Assembly: GCF_040712315.1 (NCBI RefSeq)
Contig: NC_134018.1
Location: 42,037,335-42,101,334, forward strand
Length of the DNA: 64,000 nucleotides
From: Castanea sativa
Lineage: Eukaryota; Streptophyta; Magnoliopsida; Fagales; Fagaceae
Direction: 5' to 3'
Shown here: piece after piece, positions 15,886 through 26,834 of the stretch
Layout of the letters: every line of letters starts with the position of its first letter
Numbering within the stretch: position 1 is the stretch's first letter
Program-made: the position numbers and the translations under genes
The notes under the pieces: generated by a model
The model's input: the letters and a program-made list of their open reading frames with translations, nothing else
The model's database searches: none
What the model was told of the DNA's origin: nothing

Positions 15886-16359
15886 TTCAATTAGTTTTTC
15901 AATAATAAAAAAATCATTTTTCAATTAGGTTCCCCAATAAATCATTGTTGGGTCTCTAAAGTTTAAAGGACGAGTGATTTTTTCGTTGAATGTTATTAGT
16001 TCTTTTGTTAATTTCTATTGATCTCTTTGTTTATGAGATTAACAGAAAAATGACTAAGAGTTTTATTTATAACTAAAATAAAATAAAATTTGTAACATTA
16101 TTTAATGTTGAATATAATTTCACAATAACCAAATCAAAACCTGTACTAGTATTTATTTGAATCTACTGAATGCCTAAATCCATCGAAACCCAACCCTGGA
16201 TATAGAGAAATATGGCAAGGCACGCGTCTGTGGTACATGATTGACCAATATGATGATGACCTTTTATTACATGAGAGCACAAAAAGGCAGTCTAGTTGGG
16301 CTTCAATGCATCCTCCACAGAATTAGAATTGCCTTGTATTTCTTTTTCTTTTTCTTTGT

Positions 16360-17060
16360 TTAGAATTAGAAATTGCCTTATATTTCAATTTCAAGCAAAG
16401 AATTGTGAATTAGAGAGTAAGATAGTGAATATTTCAAAGTTTCAAGGTTCACGTTTCAACTCATGGTAAAATCTATTAGAAAGAAAAGAAGGAATAAAAA
16501 GTAAAAACTCAAATATAACATGGTAAATACTTTACAACCAACCGTATAAGGTCATAGACTTTCATAAAACATATGACATGTCATCTTAGTACGGCCATTC
16601 TTTGGGTTTGCCATTGTGGCTCCTTACCAGTTTAGCTGGTTTGTCACTCATGTTTGTGCTTTGGGATTTGCTTTGAATATCAAAGATTTGGTTTTTGTAA
16701 TTTGTTTGGTTAAAATTTAAGTACTATTCCTTAGTTAGATTAGATAGCTTAAGCTTCCAATTAAGTTATACCATGTGATTTTTATTGATTAATGAATTAC
16801 AGTGTTGAATTTAATTTTCCTCGGAAAATATAACACATTTTTTCCTGCATTGTCAATACAACCATGTAGTTGCTTTCAATTAGGGAACTATAGCACCTAA
16901 GAAATTGTACTTAAATTTTACCTTGTGTTTATGTGGCAATGTGGGCTTCTTTAAGATCATATTGGTTTTTGATAGGTTGGTTGTCCTCATTTGGGAAACT
17001 TATGCGCTTTGGTGATTCCTTGTGCATTGACTACTCTTGATCATTGGTTGACGGATCATG
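16360..17060 (+). pseudogene. Truncated copy of the TTI2-like gene (promoter piece, exon 2 tail, intron, exon 3)
   Basis: 16440-16600 resembles the TTI2 upstream region. 16602-16650 matches the end of TTI2 exon 2 (48621-48669; peptide GFAIVA, then YQF). 16651-16975 matches intron 2 including its MITE. 16976-17058 matches exon 3, with the frame still open (PHLGNLCALVIPCALTTLDH). Exon 1, intron 1 and most of exon 2 are missing: the upstream sequence joins directly to the exon 2 tail at about 16600. The donor after exon 2 has changed from GTACAA to TGTTTG context. It cannot encode the protein. After 17058 the sequence passes into the repeat seen at 42.8-44.5 kb. Confidence 0.85.
16712..16920. 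mobile_element. MITE, family B, within the TTI2 pseudogene intron
   Basis: The ends 'aaaatttaagtactattcc' and 'gtacttaaatttta' are inverted copies. The copy sits at the same intron position as the one at 48712-48892, so it was present before the gene segment was duplicated. Confidence 0.65.
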
Positions 17061-17242
17061 GCTGGAAAATTGTCTGTTTGGCTAGAAACAGCTGTTCTTT
17101 CCCACCTATACTTCCAAATAGTAGGGGAAGCTATTGCATTGGATCTTAATCTTGCATGAAACACTATCCTTGACTTGATTTTTTCTAATCCAAAATCTCT
17201 TATAAACCAAATTAAGAAATATTTAAGAAAAAAAAAAAGTCT

Positions 17243-17400
17243 TATTGAGTACTCTTAGGAAAATTATTAATAAACTATTTAAGAAAAAATTTACATTAGT
17301 TTCATAAGAAATATAAAAAGCCGTCAAAATAACTCTCTCTTTTTTTCTTTTTCTATAAAAATATTGCTAAAAATATTTTTTATAAACTAATACCCTTAAA
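17243..17400. mobile_element. AT-rich MITE-like repeat, related to family A
   Basis: Its inverse begins 'aagggtattagtttat' and resembles 485-505. The terminal match is loose and no target duplication was identified. Confidence 0.45.
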
Positions 17401-17760
17401 GCATTTGTTAAAATTTTAAAAAAATAAAAAAATTCCATTATGTTCCCCCATGATATCACTATTGGGTCACTAAAACCATTTAAACAATTTTTATTATGAA
17501 ACAACTAGGTCACAGCTGTGAAATCTTGGTGATATAACTGATAATTGATTTAATGGTATATTAAGATATGCCAAGGCACGCCAATGCAGTCTATGATTGA
17601 CTAAGCTGATGATGACCTTTTATTACATGAAAGCACAAAAAGGAGGGCTGGTTGCACAGAAACACCCTATATTCAAATTCAGAGCAACGAACTGTGAATT
17701 AGATTAAAGACTTCTGAGCTTCAAGTTTCAGCTCATGGTTATCCACTTTCTCAAAGGGAG

Positions 17761-18359
17761 GCCTGGGTAATCATGGTTATCTATTGGAAATTTGGAAAGA
17801 AATGTAAATAACTAATAATAAAAGAAAACTAAACAATTACAGAAATATGACTATAAATAATAAATGTTTAATATCACTCTTATTTGAACAATTTCTTTAT
17901 TTCTCTCACTGTAATCGCATGAAATTATGGGTAACCAATTTTTGGCTAGTCCGAAAGGCAAATATACGTTTCTATTATTTAGTTCAGTTTTTTTTTTTAT
18001 TAAATTATTTAGTTCAGTTTAGTTAACTGGTTCATGTCCAATTGTTAACCGGTTCGAGTCTAATTTCATCAAGTTTATTTATATTATATATTTGATTGGC
18101 ATACAAGGAAAGAGGAGAAAAAGATGAAAATATATATAAATATATAATTAATACTATTTTTTATAGATAATTACAATATACTACTAAACCCACAACTGGA
18201 ACCATTTCTCCCCAATCTCCCAAGCATTTTGTGCATAGGGAGGTGTCAATTCAGCTACAAGACTTTTGGTATATATAATTATTACTATTCGTTTATATCC
18301 ACTTCTTTACATCAATATTTATACTTAATACTACCTAAAAAAAAATATTCACGATTAAT
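17761..18359. other. AT-rich intergenic sequence
   Basis: No coding frame or RNA gene is recognisable. A short tandem phrase 'tatttagttcagtt' occurs twice near 17977 and 18005. Confidence 0.5.
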
Positions 18360-18367
18360 GTGAAATT

Positions 18368-18883
18368 TAGGGGTGTGTCAAGTTGATGGGTTTTTAAATC
18401 AAACTCAACATTTTTGGGTTGAAAAAAACTCAACCCAACTCATAACAAGAGTCCACATCCAACCCACGTGGGTCGGATTGGACTTTATTTTTTATAAAGA
18501 AAAAAAAACTATAGCATTAAAATAGCAACAGCTAATAGAATTACAAGTGTTTGTCATCCATTCTAAGTAAGATATCAAATAATTTTATTCCAACTTAGTT
18601 GAGAAACAACATAGAACAACATAACTGCATAAGTATTACAACGGTTTGTTGCCTCCTCACATATTTTGAAATGAGAAAATAATATAATAGGTTAGAGTTT
18701 CTAATTTATATCAAGGATCGGGGCAAAAGAGTAGTTAACAAAAACATATAATATATATTAAATATAGGTAGGTCAAGTTGAGTTAGGCGGATTTATGAAT
18801 CTACAGTCTACTTACCCAAACCCAATGGATTGGATAAAGTTTGGGTCAGTTTTGGCAAGTTGCAAGTTGACTTCACACCCCTA
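18368..18883. mobile_element. hAT-like non-autonomous transposon
   Basis: Perfect 10-bp inverted ends TAGGGGTGTG (18368-18377) and CACACCCCTA (18874-18883) bound a 516-bp non-coding interior. The flanking octamers GTGAAATT and GCGAAAAT agree at six of eight positions, as an old 8-bp target duplication would. The TAGGGGTG start and 8-bp duplication are typical of hAT elements; the assignment is inference. Confidence 0.7.
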
Positions 18884-18946
18884 GCGAAAATATTCACATT
18901 TTATAGCAAGAAACACAATAATGCTTTAGAGCACTATTACTACGTG

Positions 18947-19700
18947 TGTGGGGGGGTAAAAAGATCCTGATGGGAACATGGGCCTTTTGGGCCGTGTTAA
19001 GGAGGGCCGACCTGACCCTGGGTGTAGAAGTTGTTAATACTATGGGTCGGCCCATGCGCCGAGGATCCGAGGACCCAGCCGAGGGTGAGCTTACCCTCGG
19101 GTGAGCACCGAAGAACTCGGGATTTCATAGTAAAGGTTAGGGGATGGCACAGTTAAAGCCAATGGTTAAAAGGGGGAAACCCTAGAATGCCCCAGAAGCA
19201 CCGGTGTTGAAGAAATGTCAAAGATAAAGGCTGCTACCTCCACATTAAAGACCCTGCACCTACCACCCTGGCCGCATTAATGGGGAGGTGACACTTGAAC
19301 AGTGAAAGGGAAACTTCTAGTTACTGTTCAAAGGCACTAAGAAAAGAAATATCTAGGCTAAGGGAGGAGTTGGGGCAGCACGTGTAGAAAGTATTAAAAA
19401 AAAGAGAGTATTTAAGGGAGGACCTAGAACAGAAAGAAGGAGGACTTTTTGTAACCTAACAAGAAAAAAAGACAAAGAGAGAGAGATAATATAAGAACAG
19501 CTCTCGGCTTACGTCCGAGGAGACCTATTTACGTTACTCCTTGCTGTTTCCAAATACCGCCAATCTTTAGTTTGTCATTTAATCTTCACTCACTTCTAAC
19601 CTGGGTTTCAAGCCCACTCTCTACAAATTTTTATTGTTTAAAGCTCATTGGGCCTGAGCCCATATCTGTTCTTGGGTCCAGGTGCAATTGTGCACTTACA
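18947..19700 (+). repeat. 5' LTR of the Tat element
   Basis: 754 bp, starting TGTGGGGGGGTAAAAAG and ending GTGCACTTACA. By eye it differs from the 3' LTR at two positions: G against T near 19023 and G against A near 19170. A TATTTAAG box near 19407 could be the promoter, with a purine-rich leader downstream. Confidence 0.95.
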
Positions 19701-19701
19701 A

Positions 19702-19720
19702 TTGGCGCCGTCTGTGGGAA
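19702..19720 (+). other. Primer binding site of the Tat element
   Basis: TTGGCGCCGTCTGTGGGAA begins one base after the 5' LTR. TGGCGCC starts are usual in Tat-type elements and should pair with a tRNA 3' end; I cannot say which tRNA without a comparison. Confidence 0.75.
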
Positions 19721-19746
19721 CCTAGTCTAGAAGTAGTAGGGATATT

Positions 19747-21018
19747 ATGGCAGGCTTAGGCTCTCACCATGCAGAGTCACAAGGATCACAACCGGAAGAT
19801 CATTTCGAACGTCTTGAACATCTTAGGGATCGTGAGGGAAGCGTCCATACAGAATACCCAGGGGCTAGCCATACTCAAGGAGGGGGTAGCACTACCCACG
19901 ATGAGGGCTCTAAATCCATGTAGAAGGAAATTAATCGTTTAAAGAGGAAGTTACGCCGTGCTAAACGTAAGGTTTCCCCGTCCTCATCTAGTTCTTCCTC
20001 AGAGAAGGATAGGGGAGTTGGCTACAGTTCAAGGTCATATTCCCCCACTAGCGCAACATCCTCCGGCGAGGAGGACGACCAATCAACTCGCAGACGTAAG
20101 AAGCTTCGTTCTAGGGGCTTGGGCAACGATACCATGAGTAGAGCGTTGCACCAACTCTCTAAATCTCCGTTTTCACGGAGGATTGAGAGGGGGAGGCTTC
20201 CCAGGAGGTTCACCCAGCCCACCTTTACCATCTATAATGGCCGGACTGATCCGGTGGAACACGTGAGTCACTTCAACCAAAGGATGGCGGTGCACTCTCA
20301 TAACGAGACTTTGATGTGTAAAGTCTTCCCCTCCAGCTTGGGACCTGTGGCTATGAGATGGTTTAACGGACTCAAATCGGGGTCTGTGGGCTCGTTTGGG
20401 GAGTTAACTAGGGCATTTGCTTCGCGCTTCATCACGTGTAGCAGAGTCCCTCGGCCATTGGATTCGTTGCTATCCATGGTCATGAAGGAAGGGGAGACAC
20501 TGAAAGCATACTCCGACAGATACTGGGAGATGTTTAATGAAATAGATGGCGACTTTGATGAGGTGGCGCTTAATACCTTTAAGGTAGGCCTCCCTACTGA
20601 TCACGACCTAAGAAAGTCTTTGACGAAAAAGCCCGTCCGCAGCGTACGCCGTCTTATGGATCGTATTGATGAATATAAAAGGGTAGAGGAAGACCGGCGG
20701 CAAGGAAAAGGAAAGGAGAAGGTTATCCCGCAGAGAGAAGGGATTTCGGGTCGGACGGATATCACAACAACAAGCCGAGGAGGGATTACTTCGGACAATC
20801 CGGCTCGGCAAAGACCCAGTTGTAAATGCGTGTTCCGAGAACCGGTGCATCGGTTATTAGAAAAAGTTCGTAAAGAGCCCTTTTTCAGATGGCCGGCAAG
20901 ATGGCGGGGACCCCGCGAGAAGAAATCAAAACCTTTTCGTCGGTACCATCGGGATGTGGGCCATACTACCGAGAACCGTCGGACCCCGTGGAACCATCTC
21001 GGAGCAGCTCGTCGGTGA
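19747..21018 (+). pseudogene. gag frame of the Tat element, interrupted
   Basis: The frame opens at ATG 19747 (MAGLGSHHAESQ), meets a TAG at 19921 and continues in the same frame to 21018. The central part matches the retrotransposon gag domain: PTFTIYNGRTDPVEHVSHF, then MRWFNGLKSGS and SFGELTRAFASRF. The knuckle-like end reads RRYHRDVGHTTENR, where the two cysteines expected around YHRDxGHTTExC are arginine. The frame is then lost before the usual end. Gag would assemble the cytoplasmic particle; this copy should not make a full-length product. Confidence 0.85.
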
Positions 21019-21244
21019 GGGAAAGTTAAAGCAAGACTTGTGTCACCCACCGGGCAAGTAAGTCAAGTTGGTTCAAACAACCAGAGGAACAGTTCATCTC
21101 GGCCAGCATTGGGAACAATTAATGTTATCTTCGTCGCACCCGGTAGGACCGGTTCAGTCCCACTAGGATTATGGCAATTTCTCATCCGCAAAGCCGAGGA
21201 TGTAGGTAGCAGGGCCGAAGAGATTAAAGAGCACTTTACCTGTC

Positions 21245-21760
21245 TTGGGTTTCTCCGAGGAGGATAAAGTAGGGACTATCCAGCCCCATGACGATGCTCT
21301 TGTGGTTACCCTCAGGATAGGGAATTATGATGTGAGAAGGGTGATGATAGATCAAGGCAGCGGTGCAGATATCATGTACCCTGATCTATTTAAAGGACTG
21401 AGGTTGGAGTTGGAAGATTTAACTCCTTATGATTCTCCACTTATAAGCTTTGAAGGAAGGGCCGTTGTGCCGAAGGGACAAATCCGTCTACCCGTTCAAT
21501 CCGGCACAGAAACGGTTGAGGTAGATTTCATTGTGGTTGACGCGTACTCTCCATATACAGCCATCCTCGTCAGGCCATGGCTGCACGCTTTGGGAGCTGT
21601 TTCTTCCACCTTACATGTTAAAGTGAAATTCCCCTCGGGGGAGCATGTTGAGGAAATCCTCGGCAGCCAGGTAGTTGCTAGGCAATGCATATCGGCTGCG
21701 GTGCTTCGTCGATCGAAATGGAGTCATCAACCTTGCCCATCCAGGAGTCATAGCAATTAA
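21245..21760 (+). pseudogene. Aspartic protease region of the Tat element
   Basis: Recognisable residues are TLRIGNYDVRRVMIDQGSGA followed by DIMYPDLFKGL. The D-x-GS active-site pattern is DQGS, the usual form in this lineage. The segment lies in a different frame from gag and ends at a stop before the reverse transcriptase frame opens, so the polyprotein is broken on both sides. Confidence 0.8.
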
Positions 21761-21793
21761 CGGCTCCGGAGGCACCTGGAGCGATGACGGAAG

Positions 21794-23143
21794 ATGAGGC
21801 CGTCTCGCGAGGAGTTAGAGAAGTTTGTAATAGCAGATGATCCAGAGAGGTTCTTCCAAGTTGGCATACTTTTGCCATACCAAGAGAAGATGGAGTTGTT
21901 GGAATTTCTGAAGGATAATTTAGATGTCTTTGCATGGAACCCCTATGAGGCTCCAGGTGTAGATCCGAACTTTATTTGTCATCATTTAAATGTCAATCCG
22001 GCCATTGTTCCGAGGAGGCAGCCACCTCGGCGATCTTCCCGAGAACATTCTGAGGCTGTGAAGGAAGAGGTTCTTAAACTCAAAATGGCGGGGGCTATCA
22101 AAGAAGTTTTCTACCCTGAATGGTTGGCTCATACTGTTGTCGTTAAGAAGAAGAACGGCAAGTGGAGAGTTTGTGTGGACTTTACTGATCTGAACAAGGC
22201 CTGTCCTAAAGATTCGTTCCCAATGCCACGGATTGATCAACTGGTAGATGCTACTGTCGGACATCCTCGGATGAGTTTTTTGGATGCCTTCCAGGATTAC
22301 CATCAAATTCCCTTGGCTTTAGAAGATCAGGAGAAGACTGCTTTCATTACACCAACCGGGAACTATCATTATAAGGTCATGCCATTTGGGTTAAAAAATG
22401 CTGGGGCTACTTATCAAAGAATGATGACCCGAATGTTTGAACAGCAACTGGGGAAAAACATAGAAGTATACGTGGATGATATGGTGGTAAAGAGTAAGAC
22501 GGTACCTTCGCACATGACAGATTTGGCCGACACCTTCCGGATGCTGAGGAAGTATAAGTTGCGCCTTAACGCCTCCAAATGTTCTTTTGGCGTGGGATCT
22601 GGAAAGTTCCTAGGATATATGATCACTCATAGGGGCATAGAGGTGAACCCAGTGCAGGTTAAGGCTATTCAGAATTTGCAGCCGCCTCGGAACCCAAAAG
22701 AGATTCAAAAATTGACCGGAATGATTGCTGCGCTGAATAGATTTATTTCTCGGTCAGCTGACCGATGCCGTCCTTTCTTTCAGTTGTTGAACAAGTGGAA
22801 AGGGTTTCAATGGACCGAAGATTGTGAGTCAGCTTTCCAACAGCTTAAGCAATATCTTTCTCGCCCGCCCATCTTATCTCGTCCTGAGGTGGACGAGGTT
22901 TTATTCGCTTATTTGGTCGTGGCTGTTCATGCGGTGAGTTTAGTCCTTATAAGGAATGAAAATGGAGTGCAGAGACCAATTTACTACGTTAGTAAGTCCT
23001 TGAATGAGGCCGAGGTGCGCTATTTGCCCTTGGAAAAAGCGCTTCTGGCAGTAGTCCACGCCACGCGCAAACTTCCTCACTATTTTCGGGCCTCATACTG
23101 TGGTTGTTTTGACCCAGTTGCCTCTCAAGGCTGTGTTGCGTAG
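21794..23143 (+). pseudogene. Reverse transcriptase and first RNase H of the Tat element
   Basis: About 450 residues. The RT motifs are in order: KKKNGKWRVCVDFTDLNKAC, FLDAFQDYHQIPL, YKVMPFGLKNAGATYQR and the catalytic YVDDMVVKS, then KCSFGVGSGKFLGYM. The gypsy-type RNase H follows (LVLIRNENG, YVSKSLNEAEVRYLPLEK). A one-base shift near 23093 ends the frame just before the conserved end of the domain, and the chain resumes in another frame. Confidence 0.92.
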
Positions 23144-24665
23144 TGCTGATTATTCTGGCAAGGTGGCAAAATGGGGAACCATTTTAGGAGCCTTTGATGT
23201 TAAATACAAGCCTCGCACTTCGGTGAAGGGGCAGGTCCTCGCTGATTTGGTGGCAGAGTTTACTGAACCATTGTTAGAAGAAACTTCAAAGGAAGCACAC
23301 ATGGGTGAAAAATCAGTTGGTGTGATCACAGCCGTATCGCCCTCGGCTTGGAAAGTTTATGTGGATGGGGCTGCTAATCATAAAGGGTCTGGGGTTGGAC
23401 TTGTTCTAATGTCCCCTGAAGGGATTGTCTTTGAAAAATCTTTGAGATTGGCCTTCTCGGCTACTAATAATGAGGCTGAGTATGAAGCAGTCTTGGTAGG
23501 CATGCGAATGGTACATAAGATGGGTGGCAAGGAAATCCATGTGTTCTCGGACTCTCTGTTAGTGGTCGGCCAAGTCATGGGGACCATGGAGGCTAGGGAC
23601 CCCAGAATGCAGGATTATTTGGCCCAGGTTAAACGTCAGCAAGCTGAATTCGACTCCTTTGTCTTAGCTCATGTCTCTAGGAGTGGAAACACTCATGCAG
23701 ATTCCTTGGCTACATTGGCCACATCCTCGGCTCAAGGTCTACCAAGGGTTATTCTCGTTGAGGATCTGGTAGAACCTTCTCTTGTAACTGCTGATGCACC
23801 TCGTATCCATCTAATAAGGCCTGGTCCTAGCTGGATGGATTCGATCATATCTTTTCTTAAAAATGACATCCTTCCTGAAGACAAGGTCGAAGCAGAAAAG
23901 GTACGTCGAAAGACGCCGCGTTTCTGGTTGTCCGAGGACCAGAAGTTATACAAACGATCCTTTTCAGGACCGTATTTGTTGTGTGTACACCCTGAATCAA
24001 CAGAATCATTGCTGGAGGAATTGCATGAAGGAATTTGTGGGAGTCACACTGGGGGAAGGTCCTTAGCCCATAGAGCCCTGACTCAGGGTTATTGGTGGCC
24101 TAATATGCAGAGGGAGGCTCAGGACTATGCCAGAAAATGTGATCAATGTCAGAGATTCGCCCCTAATATCCACCAACCTGGAGGGGTTCTTAACCCTCTC
24201 TCCAGCCCTTGGCCTTTCGCGCAATGGGGCTTGGACATTGTAGGGCCATTCCCGAGAGCTGCTGGAAACAAAAGATGGCTGCTCGTAGGGACAGACTACT
24301 TCACTAAATGGGTCGAAGCTGAGCCCTTAGCCAATATCCGAGATGTTGATTCCAAGAAGTTTATCTGGAAGAATATTGTTACTAGATTTGGTATACCACA
24401 TACTCTTATTTCGGACAATGGCGTTCAATTTGACAGCAACGCCTTTAGGCAGTACTGTGGTGACATGGGCATCACAAATAGATACTCTACCCCAGCTTAT
24501 CCTCGAGGAAATGGACAGGCCGAGGCCGTTAACAAGGTCATAGTCAACGGGCTCAAGAAGAGGTTGGATGATGCGAAAGGCAGATGGGTAGAAGAGCTCC
24601 CTCATGTCCTGTGGACGTATCGGACCACTCCGCGCAGTCCACCGGAGAAACGCCATTCTCTATGA
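23100..24665 (+). pseudogene. Second RNase H and integrase of the Tat element
   Basis: The RNase H reads WKVYVDGAANHKGSGVGLV, then NNEAEYEAVLVGM, HVFSDSLLVVGQ and RSGNTHADSLA, which supplies the D-E-D-D catalytic set. The integrase zinc finger is H-H-C-C (ending CDQCQ), followed by WGLDIVGPFP, LISDNGVQFDS and GNGQAEAVNK, giving D, D and E. A second RNase H of plant/archaeal type is a hallmark of Tat elements. A frameshift near 24655 truncates the integrase C-terminus. Confidence 0.92.
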
Positions 24666-25071
24666 CTTATGGAGCCGAGGCGGTGATACCATTGGAGTCT
24701 GGATTTCCTACTCTAAAGACAAGTTCTTTTAGTCCAGAGAATAACAAGGAACTTCTAGAGAGAGATCTTGATTTACTTGAAGAACGGCGTGAGGCAGCTA
24801 TGGTCCAAATGGCTTATTATCAGCAGAAGCTAAAACAAGGACATGATGCCCACGTGAAGCTAAGGCCACTTGCGCCCTCGGTGATCTTGTATTAAGGAAA
24901 GTTGTAGGCACTTCTAAGAACCCAGCATGGGGTAAGCTAGGACCTAACTGGGAAGGCCCCTACCGCATTGTTTCAATAGCAGGCATAGGGTCGTATAGGC
25001 TAGTTGACCTAGATGAACGAGTTGTACCACGTCCATGGAATGTAAATAATCTTAGAAGGTATTATTATTAA
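24584..25071 (+). pseudogene. Integrase C-terminal part of the Tat element, out of frame
   Basis: After the shift the chain continues as MTYGAEAVIPLESGFPT and ends at 24895. A further shift leads to VVGTSKNPAWGKLGPNWEGP, then YRIV and RPWNVNNLRRYYY, ending at TAA 25069-25071. GPNWEGPYR is the usual C-terminal integrase fold of gypsy elements, so the original pol stop was probably at 25071. Confidence 0.85.
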
Positions 25072-25140
25072 TCAAATAAGCTTTTGTCAATTAATGTTTC
25101 AAAGTTATGGCTAGCTCTCATATTTGAAGTTACAATTTTT

Positions 25141-26280
25141 AAGAATCAAACAGAAACTTGGTTAAGTGTAGTCCTCGGACCACAAACCTTGTGGAAATTG
25201 ATGTCTTATCATTTGTTAAACAGAACCTTAGTTATGCCGGGTCTTCGGACCTCCTACTTTGAGAAAATTAACATTTGAAGTTACTGTTTTAAAGAATCAA
25301 ACAGAAACTTGGTTAAGTGTAGTCCTCGGACCACAAACCTTGTGGAAATTGATGTCTTATCATTTGTTAAACAGAACCTTAGTTATGCAGTGTCTTCGGA
25401 CCTCCTACTTTGGGAAAATTAACATTTGAAGTTACTGTTTTAAAGAATCAAACAGAAACTTGGTTAAGTGTAGTCCTCGGACCACAAACCTTGTGGAAAT
25501 TGATGTCTTATCATTTGTTAAACAGAACCTTAGTTATGCCGGGTCTTCGGACCTCCTACTTTGGGAAAATTAACATTTGAAGTTACTGTTTTAAAGAATC
25601 AAACAGAAACTTGGTTAAGTGTAGTCCTCGGACCACAAACCTTGTGGAAATTGATGTCTTATCATTTGTTAAACAGAACCTTAGTTATGCGGGTCTTCGG
25701 ACCACCTACTTGGGGAAAATTAACAATTGACGTTACCGCTTTAAAGAATCAAACAGAAACTTGGTTAAGTGTAGTCCTCGGACCACAAACCTTGTGGAAA
25801 TTGATGTCTTATCATTTGTTAAACAGAACCTTAGTTATGCCGGGTCTTCGGACCTCCTACTTTGGGAAAATTAGCATTTGAAGTTACTGTTTTAAAGAAT
25901 CAAACAGAAACTTGGTTAAGTGTAGTCCTCGGACCACAAACCTTGTGGAAATTGATGTCTTATCATTTGTTAAACAGAACCTTAGTTATGCCGGGTCTTC
26001 GGACCTCCTACTTTGGGAAAATTAACATTTGAAGTTATTGTTTTAAAGAATCAAACAGAAACTTGGTTAAGTATAGTCCTCGGACCACAAACCTTGTGGA
26101 AATTGATGTCTTATCATTTGTTAAACAGAACCTTAGTTATGCCGGGTCTTCGGACCTCCTACTTTGGGAAAATTAACATTTGAAGTTATTGTTTTAAAGA
26201 ATCAAACAGAAACTTGGTTAAGTGCAGTCCTCGGACCATAAATCTTGTGGAAATTAATGTTTTATCATTTACAGTTACAA
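25141..26280. repeat. Tandem array of a 151-bp unit inside the Tat element
   Basis: The marker 'aagaatcaaacagaaacttg' starts at 25141, 25292, 25443, 25594, 25744, 25895, 26046 and 26197. The period is therefore 151 bp, once 150. Each unit holds 'agtcctcggaccacaaacct' and 'gggtcttcggacc'. Copies are nearly identical; the fifth (about 25690-25740) is the most divergent. A decayed ninth unit follows to about 26330. The array begins about 70 bp after the pol stop. Tat-type elements are known for such arrays, which can seed satellite DNA. Confidence 0.95.
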
Positions 26281-26834
26281 TTTTGAAGAATTAAACGAAA
26301 GATTGCTTAAGATTTATCTTCGGACGATGACTTTGACTAAACTTAACTTTTGATTGTGTCTGGATGTTAATACTTTACTGTTTATTAACTCGGATCTTAA
26401 GTTTCATATCTTCAAGTGTTAAGCAATTTTGTATAAGGAATGGTCCTCGGATCTTACATCCTACTAGAAACAGTGTTATGCATAGTAAGGGCTTAATCAT
26501 TATATGAAGTCCTCTTTCCTTTTTAATCAAGGCATTGTTCAAACGTATTAACTATCTCACCTTGTATTAAATCTTTAGTAATACACGCATGACTATGTGG
26601 AAGTTATGATTGTGCCATCCTTGGAGTTAGATTTTTATACTCTGAGAAACTTTTGATGTGACTTAATGGGAAACTTTTGTGATAAGTACAAAAAAAAAGT
26701 AAAGTAGAAACAGAGACAATCCAAGTGAAAAGTAAACGAAATCGTTCTTCATTAATCAATTGAGTATGCATTACATATAATTCAAAAAAAAAAAAAAAAA
26801 AAAAAAGGGAAAAAGAGAAGCCCTAAGCTAAGTC

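Larger units (their letters stand above)
16200..17760. repeat. Local duplication of a 170-270 bp segment
   Basis: The phrase 'gatgatgaccttttattaca' followed by 'tgagagcacaaaaagg' occurs near 16250 and again near 17610. Both are followed by 'caatttcaagcaaagaattg'-like sequence and by 'aactcatggt'. Part of the same sequence recurs a third time at 47765-47870, upstream of the TTI2-like gene. Confidence 0.65.

Noticed and set aside
20601..21050. Minus-strand frame opposite gag
   Set aside because: It is a shadow of the gag coding strand with Arg/Ser-rich composition and no domain.
25141..26280. CRISPR-like array
   Set aside because: The repeats are directly adjacent 151-bp units with no unique spacers, in a plant retrotransposon.
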